Origin: Flavobacteriales bacterium
GTDB lineage: Bacteria; Bacteroidota; Bacteroidia; Flavobacteriales_D; Crocinitomicaceae
NCBI GenBank assembly: GCA_018883325.1
Contig: VEQH01000029.1
Span: 1 to 44,466, forward strand
Direction of reading: 5' to 3'
Length of the DNA stretch: 44,466 nt
The notes beneath the pieces were generated by a model, which had not been told where the DNA came from, ran no database searches, and saw only the letters and a list, made by a program, of their open reading frames with translations. Numbering within the stretch: the first letter of the stretch is position 1; each line of letters starts with the position of its first letter. The position numbers were made by a program, and so were the translations under genes. This document shows positions 35,132 through 44,153 of the stretch, piece by piece.

Positions 35132-35616
35132 GCGAGTTCGTTCAATCCTTTTAACTGTTTTTTTAATTTCAAACGAGCTCTAAAAAGGTAAACTTTTACT
35201 TGTGAAGGGGACAAATCGAGGATTTCTCCAATTTCTTCATAAGCGTAACCTTCTAAATCTCGCAACAGGATGATACTTTTTTGAATTGGAGGCAGAATCC
35301 CAACAATGTGATCTATCACTTGCTTCGATTCAAAAGAAAAATTGGTTTGTTCGTGTTGTTCGGGAAGCTGTACAGCATTCATCGAACTCATTCTTGCGCG
35401 TTTGTGAATGAAATTAATCATTGCATTGTGCGCACAAGTAAACAACCAAGCTTTTGCTTTTTCCAATTCAATTTTCTCCCTGTTTACCCAAAGTTTCTCC
35501 AAAACATCTTGCACAATATCTTTCGCCGCTTCCTTGTCTTTTAGGAAGTTAACCGAAAATCTAAACAACGAGTCGCTTATTTTTTCTACTGCGATATTGT
35601 ACTCTTGACGATTCAA
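35128..35616 (-). CDS. ECF RNA polymerase sigma factor
   Basis: The 162-residue protein is a sigma-70 family ECF factor: region 2 (about 10-75) with FRFSVNFLKDKEAAKDIVQDVLEKLW and AWLFTCAHNAMINFIHKR, and region 4 (about 105-155) with LPPIQKSIILLRDLEGYAYEEIGEIL and SQVKVYLFRARLKLKKQL for the -35 box. No ATG is available: the frame opens with TTG at 35616, preceded by AAAGAG, with stop TAA upstream at 35656-35658. It overlaps the anti-sigma/barrel gene by 4 bases, so production of the pair is probably coupled. Sigma release on a signal at the outer membrane is inferred. Confidence 0.93.
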   Translation of the reverse strand: MNRQEYNIAVEKISDSLFRFSVNFLKDKEAAKDIVQDVLEKLWVNREKIELEKAKAWLFTCAHNAMINFIHKRARMSSMNAVQLPEQHEQTNFSFESKQVIDHIVGILPPIQKSIILLRDLEGYAYEEIGEILDLSPSQVKVYLFRARLKLKKQLKGLNELA

Positions 35617-35657
35617 ATTTCTCTTTGATTTACAGTTAAAACAAATTGAACTCTCTT

Positions 35658-35674
35658 AAAGTTACAGTAACTTT
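35658..35674. promoter_or_regulatory. Palindrome upstream of the sigma operon
   Basis: AAAGTTAC-A-GTAACTTT has perfect 8-base arms and sits 42-58 bases before the TTG start of the sigma gene. On the minus strand it contains TAACTTTA, a near match to the TAnnTTTG -7 element, so it could be an operator overlapping the promoter. Confidence 0.4.
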
Positions 35675-35791
35675 AATTTAATTTCATAAAATTAATGCTT
35701 TTTGAATACTGACAATGTTTAAATGAAAATTCGGAGGATTTTGTTGAAAATTTGAAGTAGGAAATATAATTCTAAATCCATTTCAAACTTT

Positions 35792-38700
35792 TCAAAACTT
35801 AAATGTTCCCAAATAAATAACCTCGTTTGTCACATTTAAACGTCGCGTAATTTCTTCTTTTTGTTCATGTTGAGTACCAAATTGCTTGAAAAATTGAACA
35901 CTTAATGTTGCTTTTCCTTGGATACTTTGCGAAGTTGACCCATAATAATGTGCTTCAATTTTATAATTTCCAGGTTTCGCTTTTCTAATAATAAATTCCT
36001 CTGGTCCATATCCTTGAGTGAAATCATTTGAAATCCTACCTCCTAAATTTGTTAACTTATTATCGTAATAACACTTCTCTCCATTTGGATCTGTCACCCA
36101 TAAATCAACATCTGTATTATCTGCGTCCCAGTTCAAAACTACACGAATATCAACAGGCATATTTTTAAGTAATTTTTTATCAATGAAATCTATTTTTAGA
36201 CCCTTTGGATTTTTTGATAGAATAGCATTTAATTCATTAATTGCAATTAACTCAATTCCAGAGAAACGATTTTCAAAAGTGTTTTCAACAACGTAATATA
36301 GCTGTTTAATTGCTTCATTATGATTTCCAACGGCTTCATACGCCAAGCCTAAATCTCGATAAGATTGTGGTTCATCTGGTCGTAATTCAATCAAATCTTT
36401 AAACAATTGAATCGCTAAAGTATATTTTTTCAATTGGAGTAATTTATTGGCAAGAACTCGCAATAAACTGTGATTTTCCAATTCTAATTCAGCAATATTA
36501 GATAAAATGCGCAAACCCTTTTGGTATTCCTTTTTAGCAATAAAATAATCTGCTACATCAAGATAAAAGGATGGTTGTGTTCCGTATTGATTTTTTTCTG
36601 AAAGATAAATTAAATAAGCTTCATTCATGTTTTTAGATTGCTTAATCTTCGTCATATAAGGACTTTTTGGATCCCACCCTTTAACGTTTATTGAACCAAC
36701 AACTTCACTTGAATTTTTATTGGTTCCATAATTCCATGTATAACTTGCATTTCCAGTTGAAACTGCATAAGATGAAGCTATTGAATTTGCTGAAAGCGTA
36801 CCATTAGCTGAATTAGTTACTGAAACATGATCTGTAGATGATGCACTAAATGTGGTTAAATTGTTGTTAACCTCAAAATCACCAACATCCTTCCATGTTC
36901 CTCCACGGATAACGTTTCGATCCGCTTCATTATCATTTTGTTCGGTTAATCTTTCTTCAGGATGTTCTCGAATGGAATGCATTTCGCTTTCAATTGGTCG
37001 AGTTGGAGCTTGAGTGTTTGTGTTACCATTACTAATGCCCTCTGTCATTTTCTTTGACTTTTTTCGCTTAAAATCATTTTTATACCAATCGTATTGATCA
37101 TTAAATGAACTAATAACACTTTTTAAATGCTTACTTTTTTGCACTTTTTCTTCTTTGTCAGCTTCTTTTAATTTTTTAAAGTATTCTTTTCTTAACTCAA
37201 GTGGTGGAATAATACGATGTTGTAAATAATCCTCTAATCGATCTAAAACGAGTAAAGAAGTATTTTTAGTTACCAAACGGTATTTTTTTCCTAATTCTGT
37301 AATTTCCTTTTTGTTTAATTTATATTGAGTTTCAAGTAAATTAATTTTTTTTATTATCATCAATTTTTCAAGCTTGTTTGATTGCGATTTCGAACAATTA
37401 ACTTCACATAACTTAATTTGCTTTGAAAAAACAACCTTGTTTCCATAACCAAAAAGTGCCGTAACTGTTGTTTTCTCATTTGCTAACTTTCCCGTAATAC
37501 CTATTGTTCCATTACTTGGATAGGCTCTTTTAGGATAAAATTCTACAAGCGATTTGTGTTCAGAAAAACCAAGAAATCTAAGTTGTTCTTTACTTATTTT
37601 ATTTAATGCTTGTTTACTTGATTCTATTGCCAAATTGATAAAAACGCCATTCGTCTGATCGGCAATATAATTTAATAAAGAGGCATCCGAAACATTGGCT
37701 GATAAAATCGTGTAAACCCTTCTATTGCCTGGCTTAAAATCTCTTTCACCAAGATTGGATAAGCCGTCGCTAAAAAGTAAAATTTCGCTTCCTTTCGCTT
37801 GCTCAAAATTTAAACTTTCCAAAATTGTCCCTCCGTCATAAACCAAAGCTTCTAAACTTAATTTGATTTGAGAATAATCGCCGTTTTTTACATCAAAAAC
37901 AATAGGATCTAAAACCGTATTTGAAAATGGAATTAACTCAACTTTTACATTTTTCAAATGCTTAAGGTAACTCGTTAAAAATGTAATTTCAGCTTTAAGG
38001 TTAGCTTTTAATCGTGAAGAAGATACATCCCAAAATATAGTAATTACTTTAGGTTTCTTTTTTACTTTGTATTTTTTTGGAACAGAAATTATTGAATGAA
38101 AATAAGTTCCATTTTTTGTTTTACCAATCGAAGTTCGAGAATTGTTAGCAGGAATTTCTATTAAAATAGATTTGTCTGCTGCAAAATTTGTTTTTGTCAA
38201 CGAAGCAGTAAATTGTTGATTTACTGCTTGAAATTGTAATTTTTCTGAATTTGTTGTAATAGTTGAAGGTGGCAAATCTTGGTTATGTACCACAACAGAA
38301 AGATTGAATTTGGCTAGTTTTTCTCGATAATTCAAAGGTAAAATATATATAGCTTTTTTGCTTGATGATGGCAATTCTTGAAGATACTCTAAAATGATTC
38401 GTTTATAACCTTTTGCTGGCACAGGAAAAACACGTGCTTTAAAATTATTTCCTTTCGTAATTTCAACTAAGCCAGGATCTATGCCTTGTCGAATAGTTGT
38501 CTCAAATGCTATCCGCGCCTTAACTTTTTCAACAGCAACACCTTCCCTCATTTTCCCATTCACATCCATTGCAAAATAACTGATAGTCTGACCTTGTCCC
38601 AATGGAAAATTTAACTCTGCCTCTAAATCACGATTTTCACTATTGTAAAATTCCATTGTCAATCGAGTGGTTGCAATATTATTTTGAATATTCGTGCGTA

Positions 38701-38971
38701 CCGACAAGTTGTTTAATGCAACACGTTTTTCCTTCTTGCTAACTTTATCATTAACCAATAATACAGGTGCAGTAACAATTTCCTCATTAAAATTTAGCTT
38801 TTCTAAATCTGCATTCGTATCTGGAAGTCTCTTTAAATTATTGATTTCCTTAGTCTTCACTAATTCGTCAGCGATTCCCATTTTTTGTAAATTCCACCAT
38901 GTTAAAATAACAATTAGTGGAACTATTAGTATAATAAGACTTGTTGGAAATTTGGTTGATTGTTTTTTCAT
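35792..38971 (-). CDS. VIT-VWA-TPR-DUF2135 membrane-anchored protein
   Basis: The 1059-residue protein has an N-terminal membrane helix (about 11-27), a VIT domain (about 80-210: LNNLSVRTNIQNNIATTRL, ELNFPLGQGQTISYFAMDVNG), a von Willebrand A domain (about 308-465) with an intact MIDAS start D315-V-S-S-S and FSDG near 400, a charged coiled-coil-like stretch (about 590-640), a low-complexity Ser/Asn region (about 655-770), TPR repeats (about 830-915: YRDLGLAYEAVGNHNEAIKQL) and a C-terminal DUF2135 domain (about 942-1050: VVLNWDADNTDVDLWVTDPNG). Such proteins are thought to act in extracytoplasmic protein-protein contacts. Function is not known. It lies 175 bases upstream of the sigma gene on the same strand. 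Confidence 0.9.
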   Translation of the reverse strand: MKKQSTKFPTSLIILIVPLIVILTWWNLQKMGIADELVKTKEINNLKRLPDTNADLEKLNFNEEIVTAPVLLVNDKVSKKEKRVALNNLSVRTNIQNNIATTRLTMEFYNSENRDLEAELNFPLGQGQTISYFAMDVNGKMREGVAVEKVKARIAFETTIRQGIDPGLVEITKGNNFKARVFPVPAKGYKRIILEYLQELPSSSKKAIYILPLNYREKLAKFNLSVVVHNQDLPPSTITTNSEKLQFQAVNQQFTASLTKTNFAADKSILIEIPANNSRTSIGKTKNGTYFHSIISVPKKYKVKKKPKVITIFWDVSSSRLKANLKAEITFLTSYLKHLKNVKVELIPFSNTVLDPIVFDVKNGDYSQIKLSLEALVYDGGTILESLNFEQAKGSEILLFSDGLSNLGERDFKPGNRRVYTILSANVSDASLLNYIADQTNGVFINLAIESSKQALNKISKEQLRFLGFSEHKSLVEFYPKRAYPSNGTIGITGKLANEKTTVTALFGYGNKVVFSKQIKLCEVNCSKSQSNKLEKLMIIKKINLLETQYKLNKKEITELGKKYRLVTKNTSLLVLDRLEDYLQHRIIPPLELRKEYFKKLKEADKEEKVQKSKHLKSVISSFNDQYDWYKNDFKRKKSKKMTEGISNGNTNTQAPTRPIESEMHSIREHPEERLTEQNDNEADRNVIRGGTWKDVGDFEVNNNLTTFSASSTDHVSVTNSANGTLSANSIASSYAVSTGNASYTWNYGTNKNSSEVVGSINVKGWDPKSPYMTKIKQSKNMNEAYLIYLSEKNQYGTQPSFYLDVADYFIAKKEYQKGLRILSNIAELELENHSLLRVLANKLLQLKKYTLAIQLFKDLIELRPDEPQSYRDLGLAYEAVGNHNEAIKQLYYVVENTFENRFSGIELIAINELNAILSKNPKGLKIDFIDKKLLKNMPVDIRVVLNWDADNTDVDLWVTDPNGEKCYYDNKLTNLGGRISNDFTQGYGPEEFIIRKAKPGNYKIEAHYYGSTSQSIQGKATLSVQFFKQFGTQHEQKEEITRRLNVTNEVIYLGTFKF

Positions 38972-39077
38972 GCTGTAAAGAAAAGAGACTTGTTACAATA
39001 AAAAACGGTTATAATCTGGTTTTATTGAAAATCTACAATTCTATTAACTTTCAAAGAAAAGCATTAGTTTAACTTAA

Positions 39078-39716
39078 TCACTCCTTCGTTTCATAAAGTT
39101 TAGAAAATTCCACTGCGAATTCTTCAAAAGTCACTTTTTTGTAATCTTTAGGAATCATAAACAATTCGAGTGGCGGGCTAACTTTTTTGAACGTTTGCAA
39201 GCTGTATCTAAATAATCCATCAGCAGTTGAAACATAAAATAAAACAGGTAGTCCTGGCAAATCGGCATATATATTTGCATACTTTGCAGGAACTTTTTTG
39301 AGGTAAAGAAAAGTCAATTCATTTTGAACGCTATTCAACTTCACTTTCAGCTTGTTGGCACGCATTCCTGCAATTTTTTTGTGTCCTCGTTGCATTTTAA
39401 ACGTGTAATTTACTGCTGTATCTTTAACTAGGTGTTCATTGGTTTTGATTGCGAAATTCTGAAGTGGAGTTTCTAACAAGAGATACGATTTATTAAATCC
39501 TAAATGCTTTATTAATTCTTGTTTTCCTTTGTCTGAAGTGAAATTAACGACTTTCAGCAAGGAATCTTTTGCAAAAATTAATTGAACAGACTTTGATGAA
39601 TCCTTAACATCAACGCGCTCAATTTTGTAAGTCAACTCGCCTGAAAATGGAGTTTGTTTTTGAGCAAAAAAGTTAGCTGTTGTGGAAATTAAAAGAAAAA
39701 GAATGAAATAGCGCAT
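39078..39716 (-). CDS. Hypothetical GLPGLI-like secreted protein
   Basis: The 212-residue protein has a signal peptide (to about residue 18, FFAQ). The mature part starts FSGELTYKIERVDVKDSSKSV and ends with MIPKDYKKVTFEEFAVEFSKL, with a KMQRGHKKIAGMRANKLKV segment midway. The layout (secreted, beta-rich, I-x-G-x-A/K-x-x-K motif) resembles the GLPGLI/DUF4412-type periplasmic proteins common in Bacteroidetes, but the match is loose. It sits 107 bases upstream of the VIT-VWA gene on the same strand and is divergent from the PorP-like gene. Confidence 0.7.
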   Translation of the reverse strand: MRYFILFLLISTTANFFAQKQTPFSGELTYKIERVDVKDSSKSVQLIFAKDSLLKVVNFTSDKGKQELIKHLGFNKSYLLLETPLQNFAIKTNEHLVKDTAVNYTFKMQRGHKKIAGMRANKLKVKLNSVQNELTFLYLKKVPAKYANIYADLPGLPVLFYVSTADGLFRYSLQTFKKVSPPLELFMIPKDYKKVTFEEFAVEFSKLYETKE

Positions 39717-39832
39717 GAAACAAAAGTAGAAAATTACAAGCTATAATCTCTGCTCTTTGAATTTATCGATTCATATTTTAAAAATTCAATTGTAACTTTT
39801 CGACTTTGAATTTGTCTAACCCAATAAAAGAC

Positions 39833-40678
39833 ATGAAAAAACAGCTGACTTTTTTAGCATTTTTAGGCGTATTTCAACTGTTTGGTCAAAACATTTCTTA
39901 TTTGGAAAACATTGTTTTGTTCTCAAACCCTGCAGCAACAGTTAAGTACAAATTCTTCACAAACACAGGTTTTGGTGGGAAATTTAGTTACTCGCAAGGC
40001 ACAAATTTTCGATATCAATTACAAGCAAATAACTATTCAAAAATCCAAGTTAAAAACTTTCAGTTTGGTGCAGGTTTCACAAGTTTTCAAAGTAACTTTT
40101 ATAGAAGTGGAAGTTTTCAACTAGATGTTAATTACACCTTTTATTTGAGTAGATTCTTGAAATTATCAGTTGGAGTTGGAGGAAGGACAAATAAGTTTAT
40201 GTACCCTTACGAAAATGTTGGCAGTAACTTTATTACTGGTTTAAACAGTGGAATAATGTTTGAAGGAAAAAAATGGCGAGCTGGACTTGCTTACAGTAAT
40301 ATTAATCGACCGGAAATTCAATTTGGAAATGATACTGGGAGAATCAGACCTGCTATTAATTTATACGGTGAATATCGCTTTACACTAAACGAAAGCTGGT
40401 CCTTAACGCCTCAATTACATCTTCACAACAGTGATGTTTTGGGATTTGGAATTGGTGCGACAGCTTACTACAAGAGGCTTCAATTTGGAGGTAGTTATGG
40501 GTATAGTAGATTATCACCTTTTATTGGATATTCGTTTAAAGAAAAGTATATGCTTGGCATTGTATCGAGATTAAATTTATTTAATAAAAATAATCCATTC
40601 GTAAACTCTCAATTAAATTTTAGCTATATCATCCCGCGCAAAAAGGAAAAAACACCTCCTCCTTTACCAAGTTTTTAA
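39833..40678 (+). CDS. PorP/SprF-like outer-membrane protein
   Basis: The 281-residue protein has a signal peptide (MKKQLTFLAFLGVFQLFGQ) and reads QNISYLENIVLFSNPAATVKY at the mature N-terminus, a loose version of the PorP/SprF start (tNPAxAG-like). The rest is strand-rich with RAGLAYSNINRPE and GGSYGYSRLSPFIGYSF, ending in a proline-rich tail (KTPPPLPSF). This makes it a divergent PorP/SprF-type barrel; it lacks the typical large partner gene nearby. The ATG at 39833 is preferred over a TTG at 39806 because the signal peptide begins there. It is convergent with lolA and shares a terminator. Confidence 0.75.
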   Translation: MKKQLTFLAFLGVFQLFGQNISYLENIVLFSNPAATVKYKFFTNTGFGGKFSYSQGTNFRYQLQANNYSKIQVKNFQFGAGFTSFQSNFYRSGSFQLDVNYTFYLSRFLKLSVGVGGRTNKFMYPYENVGSNFITGLNSGIMFEGKKWRAGLAYSNINRPEIQFGNDTGRIRPAINLYGEYRFTLNESWSLTPQLHLHNSDVLGFGIGATAYYKRLQFGGSYGYSRLSPFIGYSFKEKYMLGIVSRLNLFNKNNPFVNSQLNFSYIIPRKKEKTPPPLPSF

Positions 40679-40690
40679 ACATTGAAACAT

Positions 40691-40728
40691 AAAAAAACCT
40701 TCATTCAATTAAGAGTGAAGGTTTTTTT
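40691..40728 (+). terminator. Bidirectional terminator between convergent genes
   Basis: AAAAAAACCTTCATTC and GAGTGAAGGTTTTTTT pair over 16 bases (one G-U) around a 6-base loop. The A and T runs make it usable on both strands for the PorP-like gene and lolA. Confidence 0.92.
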
Positions 40729-40743
40729 AATGATTACTATTTT

Positions 40744-41385
40744 CTAATCTTTAATTACAGGATAACCTGGATATTTCTTTTTGTCAAAAACAAACTTAGA
40801 ATCGTCAATATCAGGATTTGAAGTGAATTTTGTTAATGAATACGTCATTGTTGTTCCATCTTTCGCTTTCATTACAGCTTTTTTCAACTCATTGTCTGCT
40901 TTAGCAATGTACAAAACAATCGTGTGAAAATCGCTTTTTGATGGGTTTTTAGGAAATAAACTAATTACGTTTACAGCTTCTCCATTCAATTTATCTTCTT
41001 TGTCGAATTTATTCTTGAAGCCAGTTTCCCAAATAGTCATTAATCTTTTTGGATTCATACTTTCTTCATCATCTTCAGAAGCATCTGATTCGTAAACTGA
41101 TTTCTCTTCTTTGATAACTGTCCACGTTTTCACGCCGTTGCTGATGATTGTGTTTTCTCCGTAAGAAGCATAAAATTTACTTCCCTTAACCCAACCTTTT
41201 CCCGTTTCGTTATCATTTTGACCGCTATCAGCATTTTTAATATTTGCACTGAATTCGATGTAGAAAGATTTCATTCCTTTCATTTTTGTTGAAAGTTTAT
41301 CTAAAATTCCTTGTGATTTTGCGTCTTGTCCGAAGGAAACTGTAGTTCCAAGAATGACAAGACAAATACTTAAAATTAATTTCAT
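40744..41385 (-). CDS. LolA-like outer-membrane lipoprotein carrier protein
   Basis: LolA is the periplasmic chaperone that carries lipoproteins from LolCDE to the outer membrane. The 213-residue protein has a signal peptide (to about residue 19, SFGQ), then DAKSQGILDKLSTKMKGMKSFYIEFSANI, the family's opening, and ETGKGWVKGSKFYASYGENTIISNGVKTW, the usual half-barrel strands. In Bacteroidetes several LolA-like paralogues exist, so true lipoprotein transport is likely but not certain. The gene has its own start region and shares the terminator at 40691-40728; it is followed on the same strand's upstream side by lon, 106 bases away. Confidence 0.88.
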   Translation of the reverse strand: MKLILSICLVILGTTVSFGQDAKSQGILDKLSTKMKGMKSFYIEFSANIKNADSGQNDNETGKGWVKGSKFYASYGENTIISNGVKTWTVIKEEKSVYESDASEDDEESMNPKRLMTIWETGFKNKFDKEDKLNGEAVNVISLFPKNPSKSDFHTIVLYIAKADNELKKAVMKAKDGTTMTYSLTKFTSNPDIDDSKFVFDKKKYPGYPVIKD

Positions 41386-41491
41386 TTGTTTTATTTTCTG
41401 TGCAAATATCTAAAATTATGCCAAAAGAGAAATGTACGTCTAGTCAAATTTTACGAACACCTTTTGAGTAAAATAGTTGATGCGTGGATAA

Positions 41492-43936
41492 TTAATTTAT
41501 TTCAATTGCTTCGTTTACTTTAGTTGTCATCAATGCGATTTTCAAAACGTCTTTCATTTTACTCACGTAATTGATTTTCAAACCTTTCAAATAATCGGGA
41601 TTAATTTCAGCAACATCTTGTTCGTTTTTATCACACAAAATCAATTCCTTAATTCCCGCTCTTTTTGCTGCAAGAATTTTTTCCTTGATTCCACCAACAG
41701 GTAAAACATCTCCACGCAAGGTAATTTCTCCGGTCATCGCAAGGTTACTTTTCACTTTTCGTTGCGTGAATAAGGAAGCAATAGAAGTCAACATGGTGAT
41801 TCCAGCACTTGGACCATCTTTTGGAGTTGCTCCCTCAGGTACGTGAATGTGAACATTGTGATTATCAAAAACAGATTGATCCAAGTCAAGCCAAGAACTG
41901 TGTGCTTTTAAAAATTCAAGTGCGATAATGGCAGATTCTTTCATGACGTCACCTAAATTTCCAGTCAAAGTCAATTTGCCTTTTCCTTTAGTTATACTTG
42001 ATTCTATGAATAAAATATCGCCACCAACGCTTGTCCAAGCGAGACCTGTAACAACACCTGCAACATCATTGTTATCGTATTTTGTGCGTTTTCTACCTGC
42101 ACCTAGGAAATTAAATAAATCTTCTTCTGTGATTTTCACTTCAAAGCTTTCTTCCATCGCAATTTGACGCGCTCGATTACGAACTAATTTTGCCGTTAGT
42201 TTGTCCAAACCCCGTACACCTGACTCGTTAGAATATTCCTCAATTAGTTTCTCCCAAATCTTTTTATCAACTGAAATATCCTTTTTGGTAATTCCATGTT
42301 CAGCGATTTGTTTTGGTAATAAATGTCGTTTTGCAATTTCAATTTTCTCTTCAATTGTATATCCGTTTACTTCAATTATTTCCATTCGATCTCTCAAAGG
42401 ACCTTGAATCTCAGCAAGACTGTTCGCTGTTGCAATAAACATCACACGCGAAAGGTCGAATTCAGTTTCAACGTAATTATCGTAAAAGGCGCTATTTTGT
42501 TCGGGATCTAAAACCTCCAACAAAGCTGATGAAGGGTCTCCATGATTGCTTCTTCCTAATTTATCAATTTCATCTAAAACAAAAACGGGATTCGCTGTTT
42601 CTGCTTTTTTGAGATTTTGCATAATTCTACCAGGCATTGCTCCAATATAGGTTTTGCGGTGTCCTCTGATTTCTGATTCATCGTGCAAACCTCCAAGCGA
42701 CATTCTCACATATTTTCTACCCAAAGCTTCAGCAATTGATTTCCCTAAAGAAGTTTTTCCAACTCCCGGAGGACCGTAAAAGCAAAGAATTGGTGATTTC
42801 ATGTTGCCTTTCAATTTCAAGACTGCGAGGTATTCCAAAATGCGTTCTTTCACTTTTTCCATCCCAAAATGATCGCGCTCAAGGATTTTTCTAGCTCTAA
42901 CTAAGTCTAAATTGTCTTTCGTATGTTCTCCCCACGGAAGGTCCAATAACAAATCCAAATAGTTCATTTGAACCGTATATTCAGCTCCTTGCGGGTTCAT
43001 ACGCTGCATTTTTTCTAATTCTTTGGTGAACAATTTCTCAACTGTTTTATTCCATTTCTTAGCTTTTGCGCGTTCTTGAAAATCTCTAACATCTTGAACT
43101 TGCGGATTGTCACCTAGTTCGTCTTGAATCGTACGCATTTGTTGATGCAAGAAATATTCGCGTTGTTGTTTGTCTAAATCTTTTCGCACACGATTTTGGA
43201 TTTCGTTTTGCATTTCTAACATCTGAACTTCCAACGTCAAATGTTCCAAAACTTTCATCACGCGTTTTTCCATGTCCATTTCTTCCAACATTTCTTGTTT
43301 TTTAGAAACGTCGGCATTCATATTTGAAGAAATGAAATTGACTAAAAAGGTAGGACTATCAATGTTTCCAATAGCAAATTGAGCTTCAGAAGGAATATTC
43401 GGACTATCGCGAATAATTTGTAGCGCCAAATCTTTGATGGTTTTAAACATCATCTCCAACTCTTTATTCTTTTTGTCAACTGTATTTTCATTCAATACAT
43501 TGACAATTGCGCGCATGTAAGGCTCGGTTTGTATCGGCTCAACGATTTCAAATCTTCGTTTTCCTTGTATAATCACAGTTGAACTTCCATCAGGCATTTT
43601 AAGCAAACGAATAATTTGAGCAACAGTTCCAACTTTATGCAAGTCATCAAAACCAGGCGTTTCCTCTTCTTGATTTTTTTGAGAAACAACACCAATAATT
43701 TTGTTTCCTTTATTCGCTTCTTGAATTAATTTAATGGATTTGTCGCGACCAACAGTAATTGGAATAACAACTCCAGGAAATAAAACATTGTTTCTTAAAG
43801 GTAATATTGGTAAATCCTTAGGGAAAACTTGTTTGTTGACATTATCTTCTTCTTCGGCAGTAATTAATGGAATAAATTCGGCGTCCGCTTCCATTCCAGA
43901 AAAGCCAAAGAAATCATTTTCAAATAGTGTACTCAT
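41492..43936 (-). CDS. lon: ATP-dependent Lon protease
   Basis: Lon degrades misfolded and regulatory proteins in the cytosol. The 814-residue protein has the N-terminal LON domain (about 40-240: LPILPLRNNVLFPGVVIPI), a coiled-coil linker, the AAA+ module with Walker A FYGPPGVGKTSLGKS (about 390-405) and Walker B VFVLDEIDKLG, and the C-terminal serine protease domain with catalytic Ser710 in DGPSAGIT and Lys753 in GGIKEK, spaced 43 residues as in Escherichia coli Lon. The start gives a short acidic N-terminal extension (about 40 residues) typical of Bacteroidetes. No heat-shock promoter is evident. Confidence 0.97.
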   Translation of the reverse strand: MSTLFENDFFGFSGMEADAEFIPLITAEEEDNVNKQVFPKDLPILPLRNNVLFPGVVIPITVGRDKSIKLIQEANKGNKIIGVVSQKNQEEETPGFDDLHKVGTVAQIIRLLKMPDGSSTVIIQGKRRFEIVEPIQTEPYMRAIVNVLNENTVDKKNKELEMMFKTIKDLALQIIRDSPNIPSEAQFAIGNIDSPTFLVNFISSNMNADVSKKQEMLEEMDMEKRVMKVLEHLTLEVQMLEMQNEIQNRVRKDLDKQQREYFLHQQMRTIQDELGDNPQVQDVRDFQERAKAKKWNKTVEKLFTKELEKMQRMNPQGAEYTVQMNYLDLLLDLPWGEHTKDNLDLVRARKILERDHFGMEKVKERILEYLAVLKLKGNMKSPILCFYGPPGVGKTSLGKSIAEALGRKYVRMSLGGLHDESEIRGHRKTYIGAMPGRIMQNLKKAETANPVFVLDEIDKLGRSNHGDPSSALLEVLDPEQNSAFYDNYVETEFDLSRVMFIATANSLAEIQGPLRDRMEIIEVNGYTIEEKIEIAKRHLLPKQIAEHGITKKDISVDKKIWEKLIEEYSNESGVRGLDKLTAKLVRNRARQIAMEESFEVKITEEDLFNFLGAGRKRTKYDNNDVAGVVTGLAWTSVGGDILFIESSITKGKGKLTLTGNLGDVMKESAIIALEFLKAHSSWLDLDQSVFDNHNVHIHVPEGATPKDGPSAGITMLTSIASLFTQRKVKSNLAMTGEITLRGDVLPVGGIKEKILAAKRAGIKELILCDKNEQDVAEINPDYLKGLKINYVSKMKDVLKIALMTTKVNEAIEIN

Positions 43937-44098
43937 ATATTTTTTTAAAGCGACAGTTTGTCAGTTGTTAGTTATCTTAATCTCCCAAATGTTATCATTC
44001 ACAAGGGATGACGTAATTGTCAATAGCTATGCCAAATCTAAAGTTACTGAAAAAATGGCTTTGAAATGGAATTGAACTTCCAATCTTAAATTCAACAC

Positions 44099-44130
44099 AA
44101 AAAAAATGCAACCCATTGCTGAATTGCATT
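44099..44130 (-). terminator. Terminator of the rhodanese gene
   Basis: On the minus strand AATGCAA (complement of 44124-44130) and TTGCATT (complement of 44105-44111) form a 7-base stem with a 12-base loop, followed by at least seven T. It lies about 24 bases after the stop. Confidence 0.7.
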
Positions 44131-44153
44131 AATAGAAATAAACGGAGATAAAA

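Noticed and set aside
43734..44075. 113-codon plus-strand frame across the lon start
   Set aside because: It is antisense to the conserved lon N-terminus and has no recognisable domain.
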